A program made the position numbers and the translations under genes. This document shows, piece by piece, positions 9,040-18,242 of a DNA stretch of 64,000 nucleotides. The notes under the pieces were generated by a model, which was given only the letters and a program-made list of their open reading frames with translations, did no database searches and had not been told where the DNA came from. How positions within the stretch are numbered: the first letter of the stretch is position 1; each line of letters starts with the position of its first letter. Source of the stretch: Candidatus Peregrinibacteria bacterium (GTDB lineage: Bacteria > Patescibacteriota > Gracilibacteria > CAIRYL01 > GCA-016699755); contig CP065009.1 of NCBI GenBank assembly GCA_016699755.1, positions 310,001 through 374,000 on the forward strand, in the 5' to 3' direction.

Positions 9040-10110
9040 TTAACGATTTTGTTCGGAAAAGGAAAAGAGGGGATTTTGGTTTTTATTTTGAGGGGAGGAA
9101 AGACCAATATGATGAAATGCCTGATCTTGAAGAACCCTTCCTTGAGGAGTGCGTGCTAAGAAACCAATTTGCAAAAGATACGGTTCTCGAATATCTTCAA
9201 TGGTTTCGCGTTCCTCCGAAATTGCCGCTGAAAGTGTTGAGAGCCCTACCGGTCCACCGGAAAACTGTTCGGCTACAATGCGAAGAAAACGTCGATCTCC
9301 TTCGTTTAGACCAAGTTTATCTATGCCAAGCTCAAAAAGTGCTTTTTCTGCAATCGGTAACGAAATTTCGTCCAAATGTTCTACATGTGCAAAATCGCGA
9401 AGACGATGGAGAAGTCTATTGGCAATGCGTGGCGTTCCTCGACTAGAGCGCGCAATAAGGCTTGCGGAATCTGGATGGATAGCAACATCAAGCTTTTTTG
9501 CGTTTGCGTGTACGATGGTTTCCAGATCTTTTGGATCATAGAATTCAAGTCGAAAACTTTCCCCAAAACGGTCTCGAAGCGGAGATGAAAGTCCTCCGAG
9601 TTTTGTGGTTGCTGCGATAAAGGTGAATTTTGGAAGCTGAATGCGAAGTGACCTTGCTCCTGGACCTTTTCCGACGATGATATCAAGTGCAAAATCTTCA
9701 AGTGCAGAGTAGAGCATTTCTTCTACAGGACGCCTGAGTCGATGAATTTCATCCAAGAAAAAGACATCTCCTTCTTCAAGATTGCTTAAGAGTGCGGCGA
9801 GATCACCGGATTTTTCAATAGTAGGTCCAGATGTGATCCGAAGTGATCCACCCATTTCTGTTGCTATAATACTGGCGAGTGTTGTTTTTCCAAGCCCTGG
9901 TGGACCGTAAAAAAGAAGATGCGGTGCGGTTTCTTGTCGTTTTTTTGCGGCAGTTAAAATAACATTAAGTGTGCGCTTGAGTTGGTTCTGCCCGACAAAA
10001 TCGACGAGTGTTTTTGGTCGAAGTGCACTGTGAAGGAGATCCTCTGAGAGAGGAGTATTCTGCGTATTTCCTCCAGAAATTGATGATGACTCGGAACGAA
10101 CAATGGCCAC
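9040..10110 (-). CDS. ruvB: Holliday junction branch-migration ATPase RuvB
   Basis: AAA+ motor that, with RuvA, drives branch migration of recombination intermediates. The 356 residues match the family length. Walker A is GPPGLGKTT near residue 69, Walker B DEIHRL near 120, sensor 1 is AATT, and the C-terminal winged helix carries GGPVGL and RTPQGRV. An alternative ATG is possible because the first 20 residues are low-complexity Ser/Asn. ruvA and ruvC are not in the window. Confidence 0.95.
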   Translation of the reverse strand: MAIVRSESSSISGGNTQNTPLSEDLLHSALRPKTLVDFVGQNQLKRTLNVILTAAKKRQETAPHLLFYGPPGLGKTTLASIIATEMGGSLRITSGPTIEKSGDLAALLSNLEEGDVFFLDEIHRLRRPVEEMLYSALEDFALDIIVGKGPGARSLRIQLPKFTFIAATTKLGGLSSPLRDRFGESFRLEFYDPKDLETIVHANAKKLDVAIHPDSASLIARSSRGTPRIANRLLHRLRDFAHVEHLDEISLPIAEKALFELGIDKLGLNEGDRRFLRIVAEQFSGGPVGLSTLSAAISEERETIEDIREPYLLQIGFLARTPQGRVLQDQAFHHIGLSSPQNKNQNPLFSFSEQNR

Positions 10111-10236
10111 AGAAGAATCGGAAATAAAATCTCTTCCATTGTGGTTTTTTTTAGCGAGAAGAGCAAGGAGGCTATTTTTGGTATGAGAATGATGGAAGAA
10201 TAATTTTTTTGTTCAAAAATGGAAAATATAAATATC

Positions 10237-11079
10237 CTAAAGTGAGAAGTTGGTTTTTATAATTTCTCCAATACGTGGAAGTCCCGAAAGATCGGGGTAC
10301 ATTTTCCCCTGAGAAGTGGGAAAAAATCGCGTTGCTATCTCTTCGAGTGCTTTTTGTTGTGGTGGATGGAATTCAAAGAGGAGTACATCGAATTCAATAT
10401 TTTTCAGAAGAGGAAAAAGTCTTTTATAATGCAAAAGCCCATCTTTTCCTGAATACAATGCACTTTGTGGCTCTTGGCGTGTACTTGAATGCGCTTCTCC
10501 CTCTGGAACATACGGAAGGTTTGCGGCAATAATAAGAGGACGAGGAAGTTTAGAAAATAGTATTCCGGTTGGCAAAAGATCGCCCTGTAGAAATTGTATG
10601 GAGCGTTTGTGGAGTCTGGCATTTTTTCGTGCGATAAGAAGGGCTTTTGGAGAAATATCTACTCCAATAATTTTGTGAGGCTTTGCATTGTGTGCTACAG
10701 AAATGGCAATACACCCCGATCCGGTACCAATATCGAGGAGGGTTCCTCCTCCTTTTTGTAAAAAAGAAATAGCACGTTCCACAAGAAGCTCTGTTTCTGG
10801 GCGAGGAATAAGGACATCAGGTGTCACAAGAAAGGGGAGTCCATAAAATTCTTGCATTCCAGTAAGATATGCAAGAGGTGTTCCTGTTCGTCGTTTTTGA
10901 ATAAGTATTCCTGCTTCTTGCTGTTGTTTGGTGGAGAGTTGATATTCGGGGTGAGCTATGAGAAATGAACAAGGTTTTGCAAGAACATGAGCAAGAATAA
11001 GCTCTGCTTCGAGTTTTGGGCACTCGGAAATTTCGGTAAAAAGACGCGAAGCATATTCTAAAAATGCGTAAATATTCAT
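10237..11079 (-). CDS. prmC: Release factor glutamine methyltransferase PrmC (HemK)
   Basis: Methylates the glutamine of the GGQ motif in RF1 and RF2, both encoded in this window. The 280-residue protein has the helical N-terminal domain, the substrate-positioning GMQEFYG and PRPETELLVE segments, the SAM motif DIGTGSGCIAIS and the active-site loop, which reads NLPYVP rather than the canonical NPPY. NLPY occurs in many relatives, so activity is likely. It is divergent from the pilin-like operon that starts 71 bases away. Confidence 0.92.
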   Translation of the reverse strand: MNIYAFLEYASRLFTEISECPKLEAELILAHVLAKPCSFLIAHPEYQLSTKQQQEAGILIQKRRTGTPLAYLTGMQEFYGLPFLVTPDVLIPRPETELLVERAISFLQKGGGTLLDIGTGSGCIAISVAHNAKPHKIIGVDISPKALLIARKNARLHKRSIQFLQGDLLPTGILFSKLPRPLIIAANLPYVPEGEAHSSTRQEPQSALYSGKDGLLHYKRLFPLLKNIEFDVLLFEFHPPQQKALEEIATRFFPTSQGKMYPDLSGLPRIGEIIKTNFSL

Positions 11080-11149
11080 AGGAATTGAAAAAAAAGGAAA
11101 AAACTGGTAGTATTATGGGAAAAAATTTCTCCGTTCCGAAACAAAAAAT

Positions 11150-11758
11150 ATGCCAAAGATTTTTTCCTCATTCCTTCATCTCTTTTCCGGTGTTATTTGG
11201 CGTTCTTTTGTTTGGGGATTCTTTTTTATTCTCATCTCCTCTACTGTACGAGCGGATACGGAAATTACCGATCTTGGTGCGGTGCAAACATTTAATGAGT
11301 ATATTTCTGTCGTGTGGGCATGGGCGGCAAATATCATCCTTCTTCTTGCAGTGGCAGGTGTAGTGGTAGGAGGAATACTCCTCACCCTTTCTGCCGGAAA
11401 TGAAAATCGTGCGGATATGGGGCGCACTACAATTCGAGGAAGTATTATTGGTATGAGTATTGTGCTTCTTTCGGGAACCATTCGTATTTTTATTTTCAAC
11501 ATTGTTCCTGAAAACCAAGATTCACAAAACTTAGGAGGGGCATTTGAGGCACTCCACTCACTCATTAATGGGCTTCTTGGTTTAGTTGGCGGTGCAGCGG
11601 CAGTAGGTATCATTATTTCTGGCATAAAGTACATGACATCTTCTGGGGATTTCGAAAAGCTCGATTCCTCTAGGCGGTCACTTAAACTCTCACTCTGGGG
11701 ACTTGGAATTGCCTTAGGAGCTTGGGGAATTTTGGCGTATGTCGTCAATATTTTTTAA
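11150..11758 (+). CDS. VirB2/TrbC pilin-like membrane protein with a duplicated helix pair
   Basis: A 202-residue protein with a signal-like N-terminal helix ending near VRA. Two hydrophobic pairs follow (about 58-80 and 100-120; 140-160 and 172-200), each ending in a small-residue helix plus SAGNE or SSGDFEK. This is the pattern of VirB2/TrbC-type pilin-like proteins that are common in CPR genomes. The doubled unit suggests internal duplication. The next gene has the same terminal motif, so the pair probably works together, perhaps in a pilus or secretion system whose ATPase is not in the window. Confidence 0.5.
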   Translation: MPKIFSSFLHLFSGVIWRSFVWGFFFILISSTVRADTEITDLGAVQTFNEYISVVWAWAANIILLLAVAGVVVGGILLTLSAGNENRADMGRTTIRGSIIGMSIVLLSGTIRIFIFNIVPENQDSQNLGGAFEALHSLINGLLGLVGGAAAVGIIISGIKYMTSSGDFEKLDSSRRSLKLSLWGLGIALGAWGILAYVVNIF

Positions 11759-11772
11759 TCTTTTGTGTTTTT

Positions 11773-12474
11773 ATGAGTATCCCATTAAAAGCTTTCGGAA
11801 AATTTTTCTGCTTTCTTCTTTCTTTTTTTCTTTTTACTCCGGCATTTGCTGTTGCTCCTTCATCTGTAAACGAAGGAAGTATTATCGTAAAAACTTTTTC
11901 TTCGGGAAGTGCTCGTATTTCGTGGACTTCTGTTCCGGGGGCAGACCGCTACCTGATCGATTATGGAATGGAGTCTGGGGTATACGGAGATCGAGAAGAC
12001 ACTCCAAATATTTCTGTGGATCTCGTTGGGCTTACGCTCAATACCGATTATTATTTTACCATCACCTCCGTGAGTGTTCTCTCGGAAGAATCCCCTCCAA
12101 CTTCTGAGCAAACATTTCGTATTAACTCGCCTGTTTCACGTTCGTATATTCCAAATGGTGTTGAGGGGAGTGACTTTGGCAATTTAGTACAGGATCAAAT
12201 TGAGGCAGATCCTATTGTATCACCATCATTTCTTGGGAATTATACTCCGCAAGAAGCCCTTTCGTCATTCGTGAATGCATTAATGGGAATTTCTATAAGC
12301 ATCGCAACCATGGCACTTCTGTGGGGGGGAATTTTGCGCGCTACATCGGCAGGAGATGAGGAAAAAATTGAAAAATCAAAGAAATTTTTCTTTTGGTCGA
12401 TTGTCGGATTTTGTATAAGTTTTTCTGCATGGGGAATTGTAGCACTCGTTCGGGACTTTTTCCCCGCTTCATAA
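11773..12474 (+). CDS. Secreted protein with an FN3 domain and a pilin-like C-terminus
   Basis: A 233-residue protein started at ATG 11773, where a clear signal peptide begins (hydrophobic to about residue 23, then AFA); a longer upstream frame overlaps the preceding gene. Residues about 27-118 form a fibronectin-type-III-like domain (SARISWTSVPGADRYLIDY ... DYYFTITSV). Residues 160-233 hold two hydrophobic helices with ATSAGDEEKIEKSKK between them, like the VirB2/TrbC-like neighbour. It may be a membrane-anchored adhesive subunit. It starts 15 bases after its neighbour's stop, consistent with one operon. Confidence 0.5.
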   Translation: MSIPLKAFGKFFCFLLSFFLFTPAFAVAPSSVNEGSIIVKTFSSGSARISWTSVPGADRYLIDYGMESGVYGDREDTPNISVDLVGLTLNTDYYFTITSVSVLSEESPPTSEQTFRINSPVSRSYIPNGVEGSDFGNLVQDQIEADPIVSPSFLGNYTPQEALSSFVNALMGISISIATMALLWGGILRATSAGDEEKIEKSKKFFFWSIVGFCISFSAWGIVALVRDFFPAS

Positions 12475-12567
12475 ACGGAAATTTTTTTTCTAGAGTGTTC
12501 TTTTCTGACATTTACTTGCGAAAACACTGTTCCTTTTGAAAGAATCGGAAACAGTTTTTTTGTTTTC

Positions 12568-14418
12568 GTGAAAAAAGAATTTGAGCAGTCTTGTGGATAC
12601 CATATCCAATGTGTTTCGTGCGGTAAACGGTGGAAAGAAGAAGAGACCATTACGAACTGTCTTGATTGCGGAAACGCACTTGAAGTTGTGATGAATCTTG
12701 AAAAAATAGCACTCCAAGTCAATCGTTTTGCGCTGACGCATACACCGCTTTCTGCGGCAAAATATCTCGATTTTTATCCCATTTGTGATCGTTCAAAAGT
12801 GGTAACTCTTTCAGAAGGAAATACACCGCTTTACCGTGCGGAACGCTTAGGAAAATCTCTTGGGTTTTCCCAACTTTTTATTAAAGACGAAGGAGCAAAT
12901 CCAACCGGAGTTTTTAAAGACCGTGGAAGTTTAGTAGAAATTACAAAAGCGCTTGAAATGGGGGCAACAGCAATATGTGTTGCGAGCACAGGGAATATGG
13001 CGGCATCGGTTTCTGCGTATGCAAGTCGTGCAGGATTACCTTGTTACGTCCTTGTTCCTGAGGGAACTCCTATTGGGAAACTCGCGCAAACGCTGAGTTA
13101 TGGAGGGAAGCTTATTCAGATTCGGGGAACATACGCCGATTGTGTGCGACTTTCGGATGAGCTCTCTCGAAAAAATAATTTTTATCTTGCAGGAGACTAT
13201 GCATTTCGTGCGGAGGGTGCCAAATCCACCGCATTTGAAATTCTCGAACAGCTCCACTGGAAAGTACCAGATGCTGTTTTGGTTCCCGTGGGATGTGGAA
13301 CAAATCTCGCCGGCATTGCAAAAGGATTTCGAGAGTTTTTTGAATTGGGATACGTGAACACAATTCCGCGAATGATTGCCGTTCAGCCGGAGGGGTGTAA
13401 TACGGTATGTGAAGCATTTCACTCTGGTGCCGATCGCTTTACTCCAGTGGATAAGCCAAAAACAGTAGCGAGTGCGGTTGGAATTGGATTTCCGCTTGAT
13501 GATATAAAGTGTCTCTGTGCGCTCAAACAATCTGGTGGAACCGCAGAAACTGCTTCTGATGAAGATATTCTATTGGCACAATATCAACTTTCGAAACAGG
13601 AATCTGTTTTTACAGAACCTTCTGGGGCAATTCCGATAGCGGTTTTGCCAAAGCTCCTCGAAAAAGGATTGCTCAAAGCAGACGAAATAGTAGTTTGTAT
13701 CGCTACTGGAACAGGACTCAAAGATCCAAAAGCCGCTATTCAGTCTTTTGCAGAGCCTTCTACTATAAGTGCTCAAATTGAAGATATTGAACGCTTTCTT
13801 CAAAGTGGAGCATCAGACATGCGCCCTTCCCGACAATCACAAAAGGAAGAAGAAGTGTTTCAGGCTCTTCCCTCTGGAATGGAGCTTCGAATATTTTTAG
13901 AAAAAGAATTTTCCCATTCCCCTGACGATATTGTTCTTGAAAATGTTCTCCAAGAAATTGATTCTTTTTTTCGTCGAGGGAAAACGATTACGAAAGCGGA
14001 TCTTTTAAATATGTTAGAAGAAGCTATTGAAAATACAAATATTCCTGAATTTCCTTTGAGTATTACTGATTTTTCTGTCGAAGATTCTTTTCAAAAATCT
14101 CCATTTGCTCAGGTATTACTCGATTTTTCAGGAGATTCCTGTTCAGGGCAATCAATAGGAGTTGGACCAGTGGATGCTCTTATTAAAGCAATGAAAAACG
14201 CACTTTCTTCTGTAAGTGATTTTTGGCCGGAGCTTGCCGACTTTCATGTGGAAATAATAACGAGCAAAGAAAGCGCTATTGCAAAGGTTTTTATGGCAAT
14301 GCAGGATGGAGAGGGGAATCAAGTACACGCAAAAGCAAGTAGCCCCGATGTTATTGTTGCGGCACTCCACGCATTTATAAAAGGATTTAACCTCCTTTTT
14401 GATCATCGGAAAAAATAG
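12568..14418 (+). CDS. thrC: Threonine synthase fused to a LeuA-type regulatory domain
   Basis: Converts O-phosphohomoserine to threonine with PLP. The 616-residue protein has a zinc-ribbon start (CVSC at 15-18, CLDC at 31-34), then a fold-type II PLP domain (about 55-405) with EGNTPL, the Schiff-base lysine K117 in GVFKDRGS, and the phosphate loop VPVGCGTNLAGI. Normal threonine synthases of this type end near 400. The extra 200 residues include a segment from about 450 with IGVGPVDALIKAM near 530 and a DVIVAALHAFIKGFN helix near 600, which match the allosteric dimer domain of 2-isopropylmalate synthase (LeuA_dimer). Regulation by a branched-chain amino acid is my inference. The start is GTG; the gene stands alone. 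Confidence 0.88.
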   Translation: MKKEFEQSCGYHIQCVSCGKRWKEEETITNCLDCGNALEVVMNLEKIALQVNRFALTHTPLSAAKYLDFYPICDRSKVVTLSEGNTPLYRAERLGKSLGFSQLFIKDEGANPTGVFKDRGSLVEITKALEMGATAICVASTGNMAASVSAYASRAGLPCYVLVPEGTPIGKLAQTLSYGGKLIQIRGTYADCVRLSDELSRKNNFYLAGDYAFRAEGAKSTAFEILEQLHWKVPDAVLVPVGCGTNLAGIAKGFREFFELGYVNTIPRMIAVQPEGCNTVCEAFHSGADRFTPVDKPKTVASAVGIGFPLDDIKCLCALKQSGGTAETASDEDILLAQYQLSKQESVFTEPSGAIPIAVLPKLLEKGLLKADEIVVCIATGTGLKDPKAAIQSFAEPSTISAQIEDIERFLQSGASDMRPSRQSQKEEEVFQALPSGMELRIFLEKEFSHSPDDIVLENVLQEIDSFFRRGKTITKADLLNMLEEAIENTNIPEFPLSITDFSVEDSFQKSPFAQVLLDFSGDSCSGQSIGVGPVDALIKAMKNALSSVSDFWPELADFHVEIITSKESAIAKVFMAMQDGEGNQVHAKASSPDVIVAALHAFIKGFNLLFDHRKK

Positions 14419-14458
14419 GAAAGTGAATTTCATTATTTCCCATATCCTCCCTACTTAT

Positions 14459-15427
14459 TTACCCCCGGTACACGAGGAAGATCATATACACAACATATAT
14501 TCCTATGAATATTCCTGCTTGCCAACGTTCGAGGAGGTGCTTTTTCCCAATGAAGAAGATGGCAAAAAGAAAAATAGTAGCGAGTCCAGTCATTCCGATA
14601 TCTATGTTCAAATGAGGATTGAGTGGAAGCGGGCGAATAATGGAGCTGATGCCCAAAATCCAAAATATATTGAAAATATTTGAACCAACGACATTCCCGA
14701 CAGCAATATCTGACTCTTTTCGCAGAGCCGCAATAATTGAGGTAACGAGCTCTGGAAGGGATGTTCCAATGGCGACAATTGTGAGCCCGATAAGTGCCTC
14801 TGAAAGTCCAAAAAGTTTTGCAATGGTAATTGATTGAGAAACAAAAAGTTGTCCTCCCACGAAGAGTCCAAAGAGGCCTGCAAGAACAAAGCCGATAGAA
14901 ACTGAAGCAGAGTACATTTGTATTTCTTCTTCTCCTTCTTCTGCTGTGCTATTGTTTTGAAGACCCCAAACATAGTACATAAAAAGGAGAAAAAGGCTTA
15001 AAAGGGCAATTCCATCACTCCGAGAAATTTCATTAAATCCGCGCCCCTCAAGAAGCGTATCGTTTCCAAAAAGAAAAATGAGTGCTACTCCGAGAAAAGC
15101 AAACGGAATTTCTTTCCACACTGTATTGCTCTTCACGGCAAGCGGGTACACAAGTCCTGCACACCCAAGAATAAGAAGAATGTTTGCAATGTTGCTTCCC
15201 AGTATGTTTCCAATTGCGATGTCAGTATTCCCTTTTACGGCGGCAAAAATATTCACAATAAGCTCTGGCGCAGAAGTGCCAAACGCGACGACGGTAAGTC
15301 CGACAACAAAAGGTGAAATGCCAAAAACCCTCGCAAGAGATGAAGAACCACGAACAAGAAATTCTCCTCCGACAATGAGAATGACAAGCCCTATAAAAAG
15401 AAAGAGGAAGGGGAGAAAAATATCCAT
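14459..15427 (-). CDS. Ca2+/cation antiporter (CaCA family, YrbG-like)
   Basis: A roughly 322-residue inner-membrane exchanger with two inverted five-helix halves. Each half has the diagnostic alpha-repeat: GTSAPELIVNIFAA...GNILGSNIANILLILG and GTSLPELVTSIIAA...GNVVGSNIFNIFWILG. The acidic residues that bind Ca2+ (the E of APEL and LPEL) are kept. I start at the ATG at 15427, where the first membrane helix begins, because the 78 extra upstream residues are basic and non-conserved in look. Exports Ca2+ in exchange for Na+, H+ or K+. Confidence 0.88.
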   Translation of the reverse strand: MDIFLPFLFLFIGLVILIVGGEFLVRGSSSLARVFGISPFVVGLTVVAFGTSAPELIVNIFAAVKGNTDIAIGNILGSNIANILLILGCAGLVYPLAVKSNTVWKEIPFAFLGVALIFLFGNDTLLEGRGFNEISRSDGIALLSLFLLFMYYVWGLQNNSTAEEGEEEIQMYSASVSIGFVLAGLFGLFVGGQLFVSQSITIAKLFGLSEALIGLTIVAIGTSLPELVTSIIAALRKESDIAVGNVVGSNIFNIFWILGISSIIRPLPLNPHLNIDIGMTGLATIFLFAIFFIGKKHLLERWQAGIFIGIYVVYMIFLVYRG

Positions 15428-15573
15428 TATGTTGAAAAAATCCCACCCATTCTTCTCTGTTTTTGGAGTGGCGTAAAGCATATTCCTCTGAAAAATATCC
15501 TCTTCTTCTGTTGGAAATTGGATTGTCGCAAGAAGTGAGACAATCCAATTTGCTCCTAAAAACCGTTTGCTTT

Positions 15574-16038
15574 CTATTTTGCTTCTGGAGTTTCTTCTTG
15601 TATGTTTGTCTTTTCGAGGAGCAATGCTGGTGAAGTCTCTCCAAAAAAGAACCATTTCCACTGATCTCGTTTCGGACGTCGAAGAAGAATTTCTCGCTCG
15701 AGAATATTTTTATTTGGTGCTGTTTCAAGATTATCTTCTGCCAGAGGAGGTTCTATATACATTACTTTTTCTCTTGGTTGCATGAGCCCTTCGTGCTCCT
15801 TCGCCCATTTGTCACGATATTGCGGAGAGCGAAGATATACGAGTTGCTGTTCCAAGTTTTTATTTTCCTCTTCAAGCATCTCAATATTATGCTGAAAATC
15901 GCCTATCTCTCGTTCGAGTGTTGTGTGTTTAAGGAGGGAATTTCCCCAAGAAAATGCGAGGAGAAGTGAGATAAAAAGGCTTCCAATGATAGTCACACTT
16001 GTTCCGAGGGATGTTTCGTTAAGGTGATTTTTCCGCAT
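15574..16038 (-). CDS. FtsB/DivIC-like septum protein
   Basis: A 154-residue single-pass membrane protein: short basic N-terminus, one helix (about 15-33), a coiled coil (about 38-70) and then YRDKWAKEHEGLMQPREKVMYI, the sequence type of FtsB/DivIC/FtsL that follows the coiled coil. These proteins link FtsQ and the septal synthase at division. The charged C-terminal tail is longer than usual. It lies in line between the CorC-like gene and the antiporter gene. Whether it is FtsB or FtsL cannot be told. Confidence 0.65.
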   Translation of the reverse strand: MRKNHLNETSLGTSVTIIGSLFISLLLAFSWGNSLLKHTTLEREIGDFQHNIEMLEEENKNLEQQLVYLRSPQYRDKWAKEHEGLMQPREKVMYIEPPLAEDNLETAPNKNILEREILLRRPKRDQWKWFFFGETSPALLLEKTNIQEETPEAK

Positions 16039-16067
16039 ATTGCTCTCAAAAAAACAGCTTTTGGAGA

Positions 16068-17339
16068 TTATTTTTTCTTTCTTACATGTTTTTTTTCTGA
16101 GAAAAGGCGTAAAGAGCGAATTTTATGTCCATCCATTTTTTCAATAACAGCATATATTTGTGGAGTAAGATGAATCGTTTCTCCGCGTTTTGGAAATCGT
16201 CCGATATTCTCGAGAATTGCCTTTGCAATGCGATCTGCTTCTTCTCCGGGAACTTCTAATCCTGTTGCTTCTTGAATATCTTCTAAATAGGCATTTCCTG
16301 AAACAAGAAAACTTCCATCGGGAAGTTGTCGAATTTCTTCTTCTTTTTTGTCGGTTTCGTCTTCTATTTCTCCAAATACTTCTTCCAGAAGATCTTCGAG
16401 TGTCACGAGCCCCGCGGTTCCTCCGTGTTCGTCAATGACAATTGCCATGTGTGTTCTTCTCCACTTCATCTCTTTCATCACGTCTTCGAGGAGCATGCTG
16501 ACAGGAACAGTGAGTGGCGGATTTTTAGGAAGGTCACAAATTTCTGTGTGTGTTGGAAAGCTCTGTTCGTATTTCAAAATGTTTTTCAGAGTTATAATAC
16601 TTGTAATGCGATCGATTGTTTCCGAAAAAACCGGAATACGACTATGAGTTTTTTCAAGAAAAAACCGAATTGCTTCTTCAAGCGTTGTATCATCTGAAAG
16701 AGCATCCATGTTTGGACGAGGTGTCATTACCTCTTCGGCAGTGGTTTCTCCAAATTCTAATACATTTTCAATGCGCTCTCGTTCATCTGCCTCAAGCGCG
16801 CCTTCTCGTTCTCCAATTTCCGCAAGTGCAAGGAGCTCTTCATCGGAAAAAATTTTTTCAGGGCTTTTGTTTTTACTGAGAGAATGAATGAGTTTTTCGA
16901 GTGGCCATATAAGTGGCAAGAAAATTTGTGAAAGCCAGTAGATGATGGGAGCAGTGAGGAGCGCAATGGGATCGGCGTGTTTTTGGGCAAATGATTTTGG
17001 AAGAACTTCACCAAAAAGAAGGAGGATAAGTGTTAAAATTCCGGTCATAAGACCAATAACAGTATTTCCAAAGAGTTGTGTAAAAAGAACAGTAGAGAGA
17101 ACGGGAATAAGAATATTGACGAGGTTGTTTCCAATAAGAATGGTAATAAGAAGCCTATCTGGATGATTTTTAAGAAATTCAAGTGCATGCGCTCCTCGTT
17201 TTTTTTGCACCACAAAAGAACGTGCTCTTGCTTTTGAAACAGAGACGAGCGAGACCTCTGATCCAGAAAAGAATCCAGAAAAGAGGAGAAGGACAAAGAG
17301 AACAAGGAAAGAGAATAACGAAGGGTCTTCCGGATCCAT
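16068..17339 (-). CDS. CorC/HlyC (CNNM-CBS) family transporter or regulator
   Basis: A 423-residue protein of the hemolysin-like family: three to four membrane helices of a CNNM domain (residues 8-160, with FFSGSEVSLVSVSKAR), a CBS pair (about 205-330, with VMTPRPNMDAL and VIDEHGGTAGLVTLEDLLEE), and the CorC_HlyC C-terminal domain (about 345-415, with LPDGSFLVSGNAYLEDI). Family members take part in Mg2+ or Co2+ efflux. Length and order are typical. Confidence 0.9.
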   Translation of the reverse strand: MDPEDPSLFSFLVLFVLLLFSGFFSGSEVSLVSVSKARARSFVVQKKRGAHALEFLKNHPDRLLITILIGNNLVNILIPVLSTVLFTQLFGNTVIGLMTGILTLILLLFGEVLPKSFAQKHADPIALLTAPIIYWLSQIFLPLIWPLEKLIHSLSKNKSPEKIFSDEELLALAEIGEREGALEADERERIENVLEFGETTAEEVMTPRPNMDALSDDTTLEEAIRFFLEKTHSRIPVFSETIDRITSIITLKNILKYEQSFPTHTEICDLPKNPPLTVPVSMLLEDVMKEMKWRRTHMAIVIDEHGGTAGLVTLEDLLEEVFGEIEDETDKKEEEIRQLPDGSFLVSGNAYLEDIQEATGLEVPGEEADRIAKAILENIGRFPKRGETIHLTPQIYAVIEKMDGHKIRSLRLFSEKKHVRKKK

Positions 17340-17441
17340 AGTGGAGTTTTATCTGAGAAAATCCGTCCTATTATTCTTTCTTTTTTTTCGTTCGGCAAGT
17401 AGATTTTTTTCGAAAATTCTTTATGATAGCGAAAGAGGTAT

Positions 17442-18236
17442 ATGAATGCTGTTTTTTCTCCACAGTCGGCAACTATTCTTCGCACAGAGGAGCTCAATAA
17501 GAGTACGCGACTCTTTGTGCTCGATATTTCTTTTGGCGCAAAGCCAGGACAGTTTGTAAATATTTGGATTCCAAACCTTGATGAAAAGCCGTTTTCTGTA
17601 GCAAGTGATGATGGCAAAACGATGAGTATTGTTGTTTCTGCGGTTGGACCTTTCTCAACTGCTTTTTTCGAAAAAAATTCAGGAGAAAAAGTGGGCATTC
17701 GTGGTCCTTTTGGAAATACATTTTCCGTTCAAAAGAACAAAAAAATTGTTCTTGTCGGAGGTGGCTTTGGAACTGCACCTCTCCATTTTTTAGGAACAAA
17801 ATCACAAGCAGAAGAATGTAAAATTACTGCTATTATTGGTGCTCGTACAAAAGACCTTCTTCTTTTTACTGATTGGTGCGAGAAGTCTGGTTTTCGCACA
17901 CTTTGCACGACAAATGATGGTTCTGCCGGAACAGAAGGATTGGTAACCAATGTTTTGGAAAAGCTTCTTGAGACGGAAAAAATTGATCTTGTTCAGTCGT
18001 GTGGACCAGAAAAGATGATGGAGGCAGTGGCAAAACTCTGCCAGTCAAAAGGTGTTCCTTCGGAGCTTTCCCTCGAACGCTACATGAAATGCGGATTTGG
18101 ACTCTGCGGACAGTGTTCGTGCGATGGGACCCTTGTCTGCCGAGAGGGGACTGTTTTTTCTGGCGAAAAGGCACTCTCTTTACAAGATTTTGGAAAATTT
18201 CACCGCGATGCAGAAGGACGAAAGAGGTATTGGTAA
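17442..18236 (+). CDS. pyrK: Dihydroorotate dehydrogenase electron-transfer subunit-like (PyrK)
   Basis: FAD and [2Fe-2S] subunit that carries electrons from dihydroorotate dehydrogenase (PyrD, type 1B) to NAD+. The 264-residue protein has the ferredoxin-reductase-like FAD domain (GQFVNIWIP, EKPFSVAS), NAD-binding VGGGFGTAPL near 107, and a C-terminal cluster with CGFGLCGQCSC plus a later cysteine. pyrD and other pyr genes are absent nearby, so the partner must be elsewhere; other uses of this flavoprotein type are possible. Confidence 0.8.
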   Translation: MNAVFSPQSATILRTEELNKSTRLFVLDISFGAKPGQFVNIWIPNLDEKPFSVASDDGKTMSIVVSAVGPFSTAFFEKNSGEKVGIRGPFGNTFSVQKNKKIVLVGGGFGTAPLHFLGTKSQAEECKITAIIGARTKDLLLFTDWCEKSGFRTLCTTNDGSAGTEGLVTNVLEKLLETEKIDLVQSCGPEKMMEAVAKLCQSKGVPSELSLERYMKCGFGLCGQCSCDGTLVCREGTVFSGEKALSLQDFGKFHRDAEGRKRYW

Positions 18237-18242
18237 GCGTGC

